A DNA stretch of 64,000 nt, from NCBI RefSeq assembly GCF_900142195.1, contig NZ_FRAB01000036.1, positions 1-64,000 of the forward strand, read 5' to 3'. This document shows positions 44,794-53,837 of this stretch, in pieces (the first letter of the stretch is position 1; each line of letters opens with the position of its first letter). A model generated the notes under the pieces. The model saw only the letters and a list, made by a program, of their open reading frames with translations, ran no database searches and was not told where the DNA came from. The DNA is from Paraburkholderia terricola. Lineage in GTDB: Bacteria; Pseudomonadota; Gammaproteobacteria; Burkholderiales; Burkholderiaceae. A program made the translations under genes and the position numbers.

Positions 44794-45654
44794 GTGCCCG
44801 GCCACGTGGTACGGTTTCTTCATAATATGGACGCAACTTCGAAATCCTTGACATCGCTGGTGGTTTCCTTGTACCGCAATCGCGGGCTCATTTTTCAGAT
44901 GACCAAACGGGAGGTCATTGGCCGCTATCGAGGGTCGGTGTTCGGGCTCGCGTGGTCGTTCTTCAACCCGGTGCTGATGCTGGCGGTCTACACCTTCGTC
45001 TTTTCGTTCGTCTTCAAGTCGCGCTGGGGCGGGGCTGCCACCGCGCCGGTCGGTCATGGTGAATTCGCGATGATGCTCTTCGTCGGCATGACGGTGCACA
45101 CGCTGTTCGCCGAATGCATCAACCGTGCGCCGCTGCTGGTGCTGCAGAACGCGAGCTACGTGAAGAAAGTAATCTTCCCGCTCGAGATCTTTCCTGTCAT
45201 TGCGCTGTGCTCGGCGGTGTTCCATCTGTTCATCAGCATGCTGGTGCTGATCGCGGGCCTGCTGCTCGTGAGCGGATCGGTGCATCTTACGGTGCTGCTG
45301 TTTCCGCTCGTAGTGCTGCCGCTGTTTCTGCTGTCGCTCGGCCTGGGCTGGTTTCTGGCCGCAACGGGCGTCTACGTGCGCGACATCGCGCAGGCCACGG
45401 CGTTTCTTGCCTCCGTGCTGATGTTCCTGTCGCCGGTGTTCTATCCGATCTCCGCACTGCCGGAGAAATACCGCATCTGGTTGCAGCTCAATCCGTTGAC
45501 CTTCTTCATCGAGGAGAGCCGGGCTGTGCTCGTCGGCGGCAGTCTGCCAGACTTCGCCACGCTTGGGCTGTATCTCGTCGCCAGCGTCGTGGTGGCCTGG
45601 CTGGGCTACTGGTGGTTCCAGTCCGCGCGCAGGGGGTTCGCCGATGTCATCTGA
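44794..45654 (+). CDS. wzm: O-antigen ABC transporter permease
   Basis: This 286-residue (or 275 from ATG 44827) inner-membrane protein is an ABC-2 permease of the polysaccharide exporter type. It begins with a cytoplasmic amphipathic part (LIFQMTKREVIGRYRGSVFG, the conserved R-x-x-x-R-Y-R-G-S motif), then about six membrane helices and a FYPISALPEKYR loop. With Wzt it exports undecaprenyl-linked full-length O-antigen to the periplasm. The GTG at 44794 has AGGAG just upstream; ATG 44827 is an alternative without one. It overlaps wzt by 11 bases. Confidence 0.93.
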   Translation: MPGHVVRFLHNMDATSKSLTSLVVSLYRNRGLIFQMTKREVIGRYRGSVFGLAWSFFNPVLMLAVYTFVFSFVFKSRWGGAATAPVGHGEFAMMLFVGMTVHTLFAECINRAPLLVLQNASYVKKVIFPLEIFPVIALCSAVFHLFISMLVLIAGLLLVSGSVHLTVLLFPLVVLPLFLLSLGLGWFLAATGVYVRDIAQATAFLASVLMFLSPVFYPISALPEKYRIWLQLNPLTFFIEESRAVLVGGSLPDFATLGLYLVASVVVAWLGYWWFQSARRGFADVI

Positions 45655-47023
45655 CAATCTCGCAATCCGCGTTATTCACGTCGGCAAGAGCTATTCGATC
45701 TATGACCGGCCGCAGGATCGCCTGAAGCGCGCGATGTTCTACCGGCTCGGGCTGCTGCTGCCGGGCTTCAACGTGCGTGCGGTAGCGGCCGCGACCGAGT
45801 TTCACGCGCTCAAGGACGTGTCGCTCGACATCGCGCGCGGGCAGACGGTCGGCGTGATCGGGCGCAATGGCTCGGGCAAGTCCACCTTGCTACAGATCAT
45901 CTGCGGTACGCTCGCGCCTTCGGCTGGCGACGTGCAGGTGCACGGCCGCGTTGCCGCGCTGCTCGAACTGGGCGCAGGCTTCAATCCCGAGTTCACCGGG
46001 CGTGAGAACGTCTACCTCAACGCCGCGCTGCTCGGGTTGAAGCGCAAGCAGATCGACGAGCGGCTCGAAGCCATCTTCGAGTTCGCCGATATCGGTGCGT
46101 TCGTCGATCAGCCGGTCAAGAAGTATTCGAGCGGAATGTACGTGCGGCTCGCGTTCGCGGTGCTCGCGCATGTCGATGCCGATGTGCTGATCATCGACGA
46201 GGCGCTCGCGGTGGGCGATGCTTTCTTCACGCAGAAGTGCATGCGCTTCTTGCGCACCTTCATGAAGACCGGCACGGTGCTGTTCGTGAGCCACGACACC
46301 AACGCGGTCATCAATCTTTGCGAGCGCGTTGTGTGGCTCGACAAGGGCAGCGTGCGGGCCGTCGGGCCCGCCAAGGAAATCTGCGAGCAGTATCTCGAAG
46401 CGTACTATCAGGCTCAGCACGAGGCTTCAGGCGCTGCGGTATCGGGGCAGCGCAACGCGGTGCTGAGCGGCTCGGTCGAGGTGGATCAGCATTATCACGA
46501 TCAGCGCAGCGACCTGATCAACGGTTCGACGTGCCGCAACGACATCGAAGTGTTCACCTTCCAGGAAGATGCCAATGGTTTCGGCCTGGGCGGCGCGAAG
46601 ATCACGCATGTGGGGCTGGTTGACGACGAAGGCCGGCGTCTGACCTGGGTGGTAGGCGGCGAGTCGGTGTGCGTCGAGGTGCGGGCGGAGACGCTGCAGC
46701 CGCTCGCGCGTCCAATCATCGGCTTCCTGGCGCGCGACCGCCTCGGCCAGAATCTGTTTGGGGAAAATACGTACATCACGACGCAGCTCACGCCGATGCA
46801 CACCAGTGCGGGCACGACGCTGACGGCGCGCTTCCGCTTCCACATGCCGCGCATGCCAGTCGGGGATTATTCGATCACCGCCGCCGTTGCCGATGGGACG
46901 CAGGACGAGCACGTCGTCCATCACTGGGTACACGATGCGATCATCTTCAAGTCGCATTCGACGAGTGTGAGCACCGGCTTGCTGGGCTTGCCGATGCGTT
47001 CGGTTGAACTGGAAAGCGAATGA
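45644..47023 (+). CDS. wzt: O-antigen ABC transporter ATPase with carbohydrate-binding domain
   Basis: This 459-residue protein powers export with Wzm. The nucleotide-binding domain covers about residues 5-255, with Walker A GRNGSGKST, the signature YSSGMYVRLAFA, Walker B VLIIDEAL and the H-loop VSHDT. From about residue 290 a separate beta-sandwich domain follows (VFTFQEDANGFGLGG, then TLTARFRFHMPRMPVGDYSI), which matches Wzt C-terminal domains that bind the capped non-reducing end of the O-chain. This implies a terminal modification on the glycan before export. The start overlaps the end of wzm. Confidence 0.93.
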   Translation: MSSDNLAIRVIHVGKSYSIYDRPQDRLKRAMFYRLGLLLPGFNVRAVAAATEFHALKDVSLDIARGQTVGVIGRNGSGKSTLLQIICGTLAPSAGDVQVHGRVAALLELGAGFNPEFTGRENVYLNAALLGLKRKQIDERLEAIFEFADIGAFVDQPVKKYSSGMYVRLAFAVLAHVDADVLIIDEALAVGDAFFTQKCMRFLRTFMKTGTVLFVSHDTNAVINLCERVVWLDKGSVRAVGPAKEICEQYLEAYYQAQHEASGAAVSGQRNAVLSGSVEVDQHYHDQRSDLINGSTCRNDIEVFTFQEDANGFGLGGAKITHVGLVDDEGRRLTWVVGGESVCVEVRAETLQPLARPIIGFLARDRLGQNLFGENTYITTQLTPMHTSAGTTLTARFRFHMPRMPVGDYSITAAVADGTQDEHVVHHWVHDAIIFKSHSTSVSTGLLGLPMRSVELESE

Positions 47024-47116
47024 CTCGCGCAGCGGCGCGCAGGCATGCGGCATGAGGGCGGCACGGGCCTGACCGCCCGGGACGAGCTCAGTAATATTGA
47101 AATGAGAGAGGGAAGC

Positions 47117-48211
47117 ATGAGCGATCAGAACACACTGCGGCACTTTGCCGGCAAGCGCATTCTCGTGACGGGCGGCGCGGGTTTCATCGGCTGCGCGATC
47201 GCGGCACTCCTCGCGCCGGAGGCAGCGCGCTACGTGGTGATGGACAACCTGCATCCGCAGGTGCACAAGACGCAGACGCGTCCCGAGGCGCTGCACGAGC
47301 GCGCTGAGCTGATGGTCGGCGACGTCACCGTGCCCGCCGACTGGGACAGGGTATTTGCGCAGTTCCAGCCCGAGGTCATCGTACATCTGGCGGCGGAGAC
47401 CGGCACCGGCCAGTCGCTGACCGAGGCGAGCCGGCACGGTCTCGTGAACGTGGTCGGCACCACGCAGATGACCGACGCCGTGGGCCGTCACAAGATCGCG
47501 ATGCAACACGTGCTGCTGACCAGCAGTCGCGCCGTCTACGGCGAAGGCGCATGGCGCACGGCGGATCGCCAGATCACCTATCCGGGGCAGCGCGGCCACG
47601 TGCAACTCGAAGCGGCGCAGTGGGATTTCCCCGGCTCGGTGTCGCTGCCGTCGAGCGTCGCGAACACAATCCCGCATCCTACCAGCGTGTACGGCGCGAC
47701 CAAGCTGGCGCAGGAGCATATCCTTGCGGCATGGTCCCTGTCGATGAAGGTGCCGCTCTCGATCCTGCGTCTGCAGAACGTCTACGGCCCGGGCCAGTCG
47801 CTCACCAACTCGTACACGGGCATCGTCGCGCTGTTCTCGCGGCTCGCGCGCGAGAAGAAGTCCATTCCGCTTTATGAGGACGGCGATGTCACGCGCGATT
47901 TTGTGTCGATCCGCGATGTCGCCTCCGCGATCGTCGCGGCACTGGCGGCGCCGCCGGCGGCCAGCCAGTATTTCGATGTCGGCTCGGGTGTCGCGACCTC
48001 CATTCACACGCTCGCCTCGCTGATCGCCGATTATTACGGCGCGCCGGCGCCGCAGGTGAACGGCCAGTTCCGCGATGGCGACGTCCGCCACGCCGCCTGC
48101 GACCTGTCGAGCACGCTCGCCAGCCTGCGCTGGACGCCGCAGGTCAAGCTCGACGCGGGCCTCGCGGAATTGCAGGACTGGATCGCCAGTGAAGAAAACA
48201 AACAGGCTTAG
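47117..48211 (+). CDS. NAD-dependent sugar epimerase/dehydratase (WbiB-like)
   Basis: This 364-residue extended SDR has VTGGAGFIGCAIAALLA, LLTSSRAVYGEGAW and SVYGATKLAQEH with the Tyr-x3-Lys pair, and an insertion of about 40 residues between the Ser and Tyr regions. In Burkholderia O-antigen loci the gene after wzm-wzt is often wbiB, a dTDP-L-rhamnose 4-epimerase that makes dTDP-6-deoxy-L-talose. Length, insertion and position fit, but a UDP-sugar epimerase is possible. GAGAGGGAAG precedes ATG 47117. If WbiB-like, the O-antigen would contain 6-deoxytalose. Confidence 0.82.
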   Translation: MSDQNTLRHFAGKRILVTGGAGFIGCAIAALLAPEAARYVVMDNLHPQVHKTQTRPEALHERAELMVGDVTVPADWDRVFAQFQPEVIVHLAAETGTGQSLTEASRHGLVNVVGTTQMTDAVGRHKIAMQHVLLTSSRAVYGEGAWRTADRQITYPGQRGHVQLEAAQWDFPGSVSLPSSVANTIPHPTSVYGATKLAQEHILAAWSLSMKVPLSILRLQNVYGPGQSLTNSYTGIVALFSRLAREKKSIPLYEDGDVTRDFVSIRDVASAIVAALAAPPAASQYFDVGSGVATSIHTLASLIADYYGAPAPQVNGQFRDGDVRHAACDLSSTLASLRWTPQVKLDAGLAELQDWIASEENKQA

Positions 48212-48220
48212 GAGCGCGGC

Positions 48221-49147
48221 TTGACCCAACACGACACCCAACTAAAAGGCGCGGTCTCGCTGCGCATCCAGTCGATTCTCTACGGGAACACGCAGCAGCA
48301 CGTCGATCAATCGCTCGCGAGCCTCGGGCGCGCCGTGGAACTGGCGATTTCGTCGGGCGCGTTGTCGAAAGTACAGATGGCGTTCGGCGATTGTTCGCCC
48401 GACCCCGTTTTCACCGACGAGGAGATCGAGGAGCGCCGTAAGCGCTTCGAGGCGCAAGGTCTCGGCGACATTCAATACGAGTTTTATGACAAGAATCTGG
48501 GCTCGGCCGCCGGTCACAACCGTTTGCTCGAAGACCTCGATTCCGAACTCGTGCTGATCCTGAATCCGGATACGATCGTCGCGCCCGACCTTTTCATCGA
48601 ACTGGTCAAGCCGATGCGCGAGCGTCAGCGCGTGGCCGTGGTCGAAGCGCGTCAGGTTCCGATCGAGCATCCGAAGGACTACAGCGTCGCGAGCGGCGAG
48701 ACGGGTTGGGTAACGACGGCGTGCGCGCTGGTGACGGCCGCCGTCGCCAGGGAAGTGAATGGTTTCGACTCTGAGTCGTTCTTCCTCTATTGCGACGACG
48801 TCGACTTCTCTTGGCGCATCCGGCTCGCCGGCTACAGACTGGTGTTCCAGCCGTCGGCGGTCATCTTCCACGACAAGCGCCTGTCTCAGGAAGGCAAGTG
48901 GATCGTGGGCGCGGCGGAAGAGTACTTCTCGGCCGAAGCCGCGATGATGCTGAGCTACAAGTACTCGCGCGCGGATCTCGCCGATCGCATCGAGCGGCAG
49001 TTGCTCGACGCCGGCAGCGAATCGGAAAAGAAAGCGGCGCGCAAATTCCAGTCGCTGAAAGAGAGCGGCAAGTTGCCGGTGCAGATCGATGCGGATCACA
49101 AGGTCGCGCAGTTCATCGATGGCTTCTACAGCAAACATAGATTCTGA
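48221..49147 (+). CDS. Glycosyltransferase family 2
   Basis: This 308-residue GT-A fold enzyme has the acceptor-recognition region FYDKNLGSAAGHNRLLEDL, the donor motif VLILNPDTIVAPDLF and the later FLYCDDVDFSWRIRLAGYRL, as in rhamnosyltransferases of the WbbL/RfbF group. It uses a TTG start at 48221 with GGAG 6 bases upstream; no ATG lies nearby. It probably adds a dTDP-linked deoxysugar to the O-chain in the cytoplasm. Ten bases separate it from the epimerase gene and ten from the next gene. Confidence 0.85.
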   Translation: MTQHDTQLKGAVSLRIQSILYGNTQQHVDQSLASLGRAVELAISSGALSKVQMAFGDCSPDPVFTDEEIEERRKRFEAQGLGDIQYEFYDKNLGSAAGHNRLLEDLDSELVLILNPDTIVAPDLFIELVKPMRERQRVAVVEARQVPIEHPKDYSVASGETGWVTTACALVTAAVAREVNGFDSESFFLYCDDVDFSWRIRLAGYRLVFQPSAVIFHDKRLSQEGKWIVGAAEEYFSAEAAMMLSYKYSRADLADRIERQLLDAGSESEKKAARKFQSLKESGKLPVQIDADHKVAQFIDGFYSKHRF

Positions 49148-49156
49148 CCGGACGAC

Positions 49157-50881
49157 ATGAGTAACGCATACGACCATCCTTACGAGTCCGGCACCGTCTA
49201 TAGTCGCGTGGTCGAGCTTCTGCACGTGCATGCCGGCACCGGCGGCGTTCATCTCGATATCGGCTGCGGATACGGCCCGATCGCCGAACCGGTGCGCGAA
49301 ACGGGGTTGACCTATGTCGGCCTCGATCTCGACGTCACCCGTCTGCAAGCGCTCGACGAGCGCGGCTTCGAGACCCACGCGATCGATCTGTCGGATGAGC
49401 ACGCGGCCATTGCGACCCTGCGCACCGCGCTGGGCGACCGCAAGCTCGCATCAATCAGCATGATCGACACGCTCGAGCACATCACCAACGGACCGCAGTT
49501 TCTGAACGCGCTTCGCGACTTCGCAGAGAACCGCGCGGCGCTGTTCGTGCTCGCGGTGCCGAACGTCGCACACCGCGATCTCGGCGCGAAGCTCCTGGCC
49601 GGCCGCTGGGACTACACCGTAGAAGGACTGCTGGACCACACGCACGTCATCCACCACACCGACCGTCTGCTAAACGCAATGATGTCGAGTGCGGGCTGGA
49701 CGGAAGTGGCGCGCGCGGACTTCCACCGTCAGCGCAGCGACCAGTATTTCCCGAGGTTCGATCCGCTCGTCTCGGACGCCACGCCGCTGAACCGTTATCT
49801 TGGCCAGATTCGCGAGGCTGCCGACGATTTCTCGTCGATCAACGAACTGGTGCGCGCGTATCTGCCGGGCCCGCGCAAGGCGGCGCCGCTTGTCGTCGAA
49901 CCCGCCGAGGAGCGTCCGTTCCTCTCCATCGTGATGCGCACGCAAGGGCGTCGGCTCGCGAGCTTCCGCGATCTGCTGCTGGCGCTCACGGCGCAGACGT
50001 CGCAGGACTTCGAGCTGATCGTGATTCCGCACAGGGTGGAATTCGAGTTGCAGAAGCGCATCGAGCGCATCGTCGAGGACATGCCCGAAGTCATTCGCAA
50101 CCGCTCGCGCGTCGTGCCGTGCGATCGCGGCGGCCGTACCACGCCGCTCAATTTCGGCTTCGAGTTGGCGCGAGGTCACTACATCACGATTCTCGACGAC
50201 GACGAAATGATCTTCGCCCACTGGGTGGAGACGTTCCAGAAAATGGCCGAGAAGTCGCCGGGCCGCATGCTGCGTACGGTGGCGGCGGAGCAGAACATCG
50301 CCGAGACGGCGGACACCGCAGCGGGCGGCAAGGGTTACGCGGTAGTGGGCGCGATCCGTCATCCGTTCCCGGCGAAGTATGACTTCTACGCGCATCTGCA
50401 TCAGAATTACTCGCCGCCTGTGGCGATGTCGTTTCCGCGAGCGGTGTTCCACGAGTTGGGCTTGCGCTTCGACGAGTCGCTCAATACCGCTGAGGACTGG
50501 GATTTCGAACTGCGCTGCCTGTTCATGTGCGGCGTCGAGGCGTCGCCCGAGATCACCTGCATCTATCACAAGTGGAAGAAGGGTGAGTCGTCGTATTCGA
50601 TCCATTCGCAAAGCGAGTGGGAGCGCGACTATCAGATGATCCTGGCCAAGATCGACCAGCAATATCACGTGTTCCCGCCCGGCACGATCAAGCTCATCAA
50701 CGATCAGCGCAAGTGGATCATCAAGCTCGAGAACGACATCGCGTACATGAGCCGCACGAAGTCCGCGAAGCACTCGGTGCTCGAGTTCCTGCATCGTCAT
50801 CCGGCGTTGCTGACGTTCGCGTCGCGCTCGAACAAGGTGGCGCGGCAGATCGGGCGACGCATCGTGAGGCGCTTGCGTTGA
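49157..50881 (+). CDS. Fused SAM-methyltransferase and family 2 glycosyltransferase
   Basis: This 574-residue two-domain protein has at residues 1-200 a class I methyltransferase: GVHLDIGCGYGPIAEPV is motif I, VGLDLDVTRL the acidic end of strand 2, and SMIDTLEHI motif IV. Residues 255-520 are a GT-A domain: LSIVMRTQGRRLASFRDLL, then YITILDDDEMIFAHW with the metal-binding Asp run, and TAEDWDFELRCLF. The last 60 residues form a basic helical tail. A fused methyltransferase next to a Wzt with a glycan-binding domain suggests that it sets the methylated terminal residue of the O-chain, as WbdD does in E. coli O9a. This is an inference. Confidence 0.87.
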   Translation: MSNAYDHPYESGTVYSRVVELLHVHAGTGGVHLDIGCGYGPIAEPVRETGLTYVGLDLDVTRLQALDERGFETHAIDLSDEHAAIATLRTALGDRKLASISMIDTLEHITNGPQFLNALRDFAENRAALFVLAVPNVAHRDLGAKLLAGRWDYTVEGLLDHTHVIHHTDRLLNAMMSSAGWTEVARADFHRQRSDQYFPRFDPLVSDATPLNRYLGQIREAADDFSSINELVRAYLPGPRKAAPLVVEPAEERPFLSIVMRTQGRRLASFRDLLLALTAQTSQDFELIVIPHRVEFELQKRIERIVEDMPEVIRNRSRVVPCDRGGRTTPLNFGFELARGHYITILDDDEMIFAHWVETFQKMAEKSPGRMLRTVAAEQNIAETADTAAGGKGYAVVGAIRHPFPAKYDFYAHLHQNYSPPVAMSFPRAVFHELGLRFDESLNTAEDWDFELRCLFMCGVEASPEITCIYHKWKKGESSYSIHSQSEWERDYQMILAKIDQQYHVFPPGTIKLINDQRKWIIKLENDIAYMSRTKSAKHSVLEFLHRHPALLTFASRSNKVARQIGRRIVRRLR

Positions 50882-52797
50882 GTGTGACGGCGATCGATCC
50901 TGCGCTCGAGGGCTCGCTCGCTGACGCGTGGCTGGCCACAGGGCAGGCGGTAGACATCTCGCTGGTCGTCTACCGCAACACGGTAGAGGAGGTCGAGCGC
51001 CTGCTCGACAGCATCGCGCGGCAGACGATCGCCGCGCGGCTCTTATCGCATGTGCGCATCCGCAATAACGACCGCGCGCTTGCGGAGCAATGGGAGACGC
51101 TGGCCATGCGGCGCAACGCGTCGCCGTCGAGCGGCGTCTCCGTTTCGGTGACGCACTCCGACGAGAATCTCGGCTTCGGCCGCGCGCACAACGCGAACAT
51201 CGCGCTTAGCGACGCGCCCTTTGTGCTAGTGCTCAACCCGGATCTCGAACTGTTCCCGGACGCGCTCGAGGAGTTGCTCGCCGAAGTCGAGTCGAACACG
51301 AAGGTCGCCGCGTGGGAAATGCGGCAGACCCCCTTTGAGCATCCGAAAGACTACGATCCTTCCTTGCTGACGACGAGTTGGGTCAGCGGTGCGGCGGTAT
51401 TGTTCCGGCGCGATGCGTTCGACGCAGTCGGCGGTTTCGACGAGCGAATCTTTTTATACGGCGAGGACGTTGATCTCTCTTGGCGGCTGCGCGCGAGTGG
51501 CTACGCGCTCAAATACGTGCCGCGCGCCGCCGTCGTGCATTGGACCTACGCGACAGGCGGCGAAGTGAAGCCCGCGCAGATTTTCAACGGCATCTATGCG
51601 TCGCTATGTTTGCGTGCGCGTTTCGGCACCTGGCGGGATATCGCCGCTGGTCTCGGGCTGTCGCTGGTCGAACTGAGCGGCATCCGCAAGCTGCCGCGCG
51701 GCCGCCGAGCGACGCTCGATAGCCTGAGGCGTTTCGCGCGATCACTGAACTACTTCCGGTCCAGCGGCGCGACATGGCGCGAACGCGGCTTTCGCGGCGA
51801 ATTCCTGCTGTGGAACTATGGCCGCCGCCGCCTCGGCACGTTTCATCGGTTCGCCACTGCGCCGCTCGCGAAGGACGCGTGGCCGCTCGTCAGCGTAATC
51901 GTGCGCACGCACGCGCGCGCGGACCTGTTGCGTTACGCACTGCTTTCCATCGCGCACCAGACATACCCGAACATCGAGGCCGTGGTAGTGGAGGATGGGG
52001 CGCCCACTGCGCAGGCGATGATCGAAGCCGAATTCACCCCGCGCCTGGCGATCCGCTACGAGGCCACCGGCGAGCCGGTCGGACGCAGCGCGGCCGGCAA
52101 TCGCGCGCTGGCGATGGCGCGCGGCGCGTGGTTGTGTTTCCTCGACGACGACGACCAACTCTACGCGGATCACATCGAGGTGCTGATGACGGCGGCGGCC
52201 GAACACGGCGTCAATGCCGCGTACGGTGCCGCGGACTTCGTGCCGTCGACCGTGCGCCACGACGCGCAGGGCCATCTTGTGATCGAGGAGGGCGAGCCGT
52301 ACACGCACTTCCGGCCGTTTTCGCAGATCGCGATGTGGCAGGAGAACCTAGTCACGATCCAGTCGGTCGTCTTCAAGCGCGAGCTCTACGAGCGTCACGG
52401 CGGCTTCGACGAATCGATGGACCAACTCGAGGACTGGCTGCTATGGACGCGTTACGCGCTCGACGGAGATTTCCACGCGGTGCGCAAGACCACGTCACGA
52501 GCGCGCGTGCCGCAATCGCACGGACTCGCGGCGACGCGCCAGCACAAGCTGCATCAGAGCTACGAGCGCGCGGTCGAAAAGCAGAAGTCGATGCGCATAA
52601 CCTTGTCGCCGCGCGATGTCGTGGCGATGGTGGACGAGCAGGCGCGTTCCCAATCGCTGCTTTATATTTCCCGGCGCAGCGCAAGGCGCTTTGCGGCGAA
52701 ATATCCAATTTTGACGCGCGTATTCGGATCGCAATCTAGGCTTTCATTCGTGCTGCGAACGGTTTCAAGAAGGTTGCATCAATTACGTCAGAAGTAG
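50878..52797 (+). CDS. Tandem-domain family 2 glycosyltransferase
   Basis: This 639-residue protein carries two GT-A domains. The first (about residues 20-270) has ISLVVYRNTVEEVERLL, VLVLNPDLELFPDAL and FLYGEDVDLSWRLRASGY. The second (about 335-560) has VSVIVRTHARADLLRYALL, VVVEDGAPTAQ and CFLDDDDQLYADH. The linker is Arg-rich. Such fused enzymes often add two different sugars or alternate linkages in one repeat unit. The TTG start at 50878 overlaps the preceding stop (TTGA); a GTG at 50884 is also possible. It ends at 52797, just before the AT-rich sulfotransferase gene. Confidence 0.85.
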   Translation: MSVTAIDPALEGSLADAWLATGQAVDISLVVYRNTVEEVERLLDSIARQTIAARLLSHVRIRNNDRALAEQWETLAMRRNASPSSGVSVSVTHSDENLGFGRAHNANIALSDAPFVLVLNPDLELFPDALEELLAEVESNTKVAAWEMRQTPFEHPKDYDPSLLTTSWVSGAAVLFRRDAFDAVGGFDERIFLYGEDVDLSWRLRASGYALKYVPRAAVVHWTYATGGEVKPAQIFNGIYASLCLRARFGTWRDIAAGLGLSLVELSGIRKLPRGRRATLDSLRRFARSLNYFRSSGATWRERGFRGEFLLWNYGRRRLGTFHRFATAPLAKDAWPLVSVIVRTHARADLLRYALLSIAHQTYPNIEAVVVEDGAPTAQAMIEAEFTPRLAIRYEATGEPVGRSAAGNRALAMARGAWLCFLDDDDQLYADHIEVLMTAAAEHGVNAAYGAADFVPSTVRHDAQGHLVIEEGEPYTHFRPFSQIAMWQENLVTIQSVVFKRELYERHGGFDESMDQLEDWLLWTRYALDGDFHAVRKTTSRARVPQSHGLAATRQHKLHQSYERAVEKQKSMRITLSPRDVVAMVDEQARSQSLLYISRRSARRFAAKYPILTRVFGSQSRLSFVLRTVSRRLHQLRQK

Positions 52798-52895
52798 CGC
52801 CATATTGCGCGCCACCTGATGTAGGCGAGGGGACGGTGGATAAAAGATACGGGCGCGAGCGACGCCTCGCTGCAAACACAGACAAGTGAGGTATT

Positions 52896-53639
52896 GTGAG
52901 ATATTTCGTTCATATTCCCAAGACGGCCGGGACATCGTTGGGCGCGGCGGTTTTTGGCGCACGATCTGTCACATGTTCTGTCTATCCAATTTATTCTGGG
53001 TTGAATAAGCGAATAGCTGATGAGGCGCGTCCCGGCTTGACAAGTGAGTCCCTCTTGTTCGGACATTTCGCGTTTGGGGCGCATGTTCTATTTGGTGATG
53101 AGAATCCACTGTATGCTACTGTCATGCGCGATCCGCTGGAGCGAGTGGTTTCTCTTTACCGTCATCACGCCAGGTTTACTAATTCTCCCTATTTTAAATT
53201 TATAAAAGATGGAAATCTTTCTTTGCGAGATTTTGTGGAGTCGTGCGTAACGCCAGAAACCAATAATGAAATGGTCAGAATTTTCTCGGCAAGCTATCGT
53301 TACTTCCCGCTCCTGGAGGATAGATTGGCAAATTATCGGTGGAGTGTTACAAAGAAATTGCCGACTAGACAGATTAATGAGGGGTTTCGGTTGAAGTGTG
53401 CTTTGGAGAATCTCGATAAATATTTTTCACATATTGGCTTTGTGGATAGCCTCTCGAAGACTGCCAATTTTGTTGCGGAATGGTTAGGGTTGGGGCAGGA
53501 TGGCTTGGTAGTCGCTAGAGAGAACGTGTTCGCTGGTCCCCGTGAGGTGCTTTCAGCGGGGGACCGCCGGGTAATTGAAAATGCCAACGAACTCGATCTG
53601 GAGCTTTATAGTTTAATGAGGCAAAAGAGGGACGTCTAA
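52896..53639 (+). CDS. Sulfotransferase family protein (PAPS-dependent)
   Basis: This 247-residue protein has the 5'-phosphosulfate loop HIPKTAGTSL at residues 6-15 and the 3'-phosphate motif MRDPLERVVSLYRHH at 77-91, including the conserved Arg and Ser. These are the two PAPS-binding sites of the Sulfotransfer_2 (carbohydrate sulfotransferase-like) family. It would sulfate a sugar hydroxyl of the O-antigen or another glycan. The gene is clearly AT-richer than its neighbours and uses codons such as ata, ttt and aat, which suggests recent transfer. It starts with GTG 52896 after GAGG. PAPS could come from the CysC encoded at 29061. Confidence 0.82.
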   Translation: MRYFVHIPKTAGTSLGAAVFGARSVTCSVYPIYSGLNKRIADEARPGLTSESLLFGHFAFGAHVLFGDENPLYATVMRDPLERVVSLYRHHARFTNSPYFKFIKDGNLSLRDFVESCVTPETNNEMVRIFSASYRYFPLLEDRLANYRWSVTKKLPTRQINEGFRLKCALENLDKYFSHIGFVDSLSKTANFVAEWLGLGQDGLVVARENVFAGPREVLSAGDRRVIENANELDLELYSLMRQKRDV

Positions 53640-53837
53640 TCAGTTTGCATAGACTCTCCTGTGGCGAAGCGCGGCCTGTTCCATTTGCGCGGTAACATGA
53701 GCGCCGCGTCTTCGGAGCAAATATCCGCTGACGAGGGCCGCGGGCGGTACTTGTCGAACCACGCGGCGTCAGGCAGATTTTTTTGCCTGGTCGCCGCTTT
53801 CTCTTTTCATTCCGATTCGCCGAGCCGTCTCCGCTGT

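Noticed and set aside
46427..48241. 604-codon minus-strand frame opposite wzt and the epimerase gene
   Set aside because: It overlaps two well-supported genes and shows composition typical of antisense frames.
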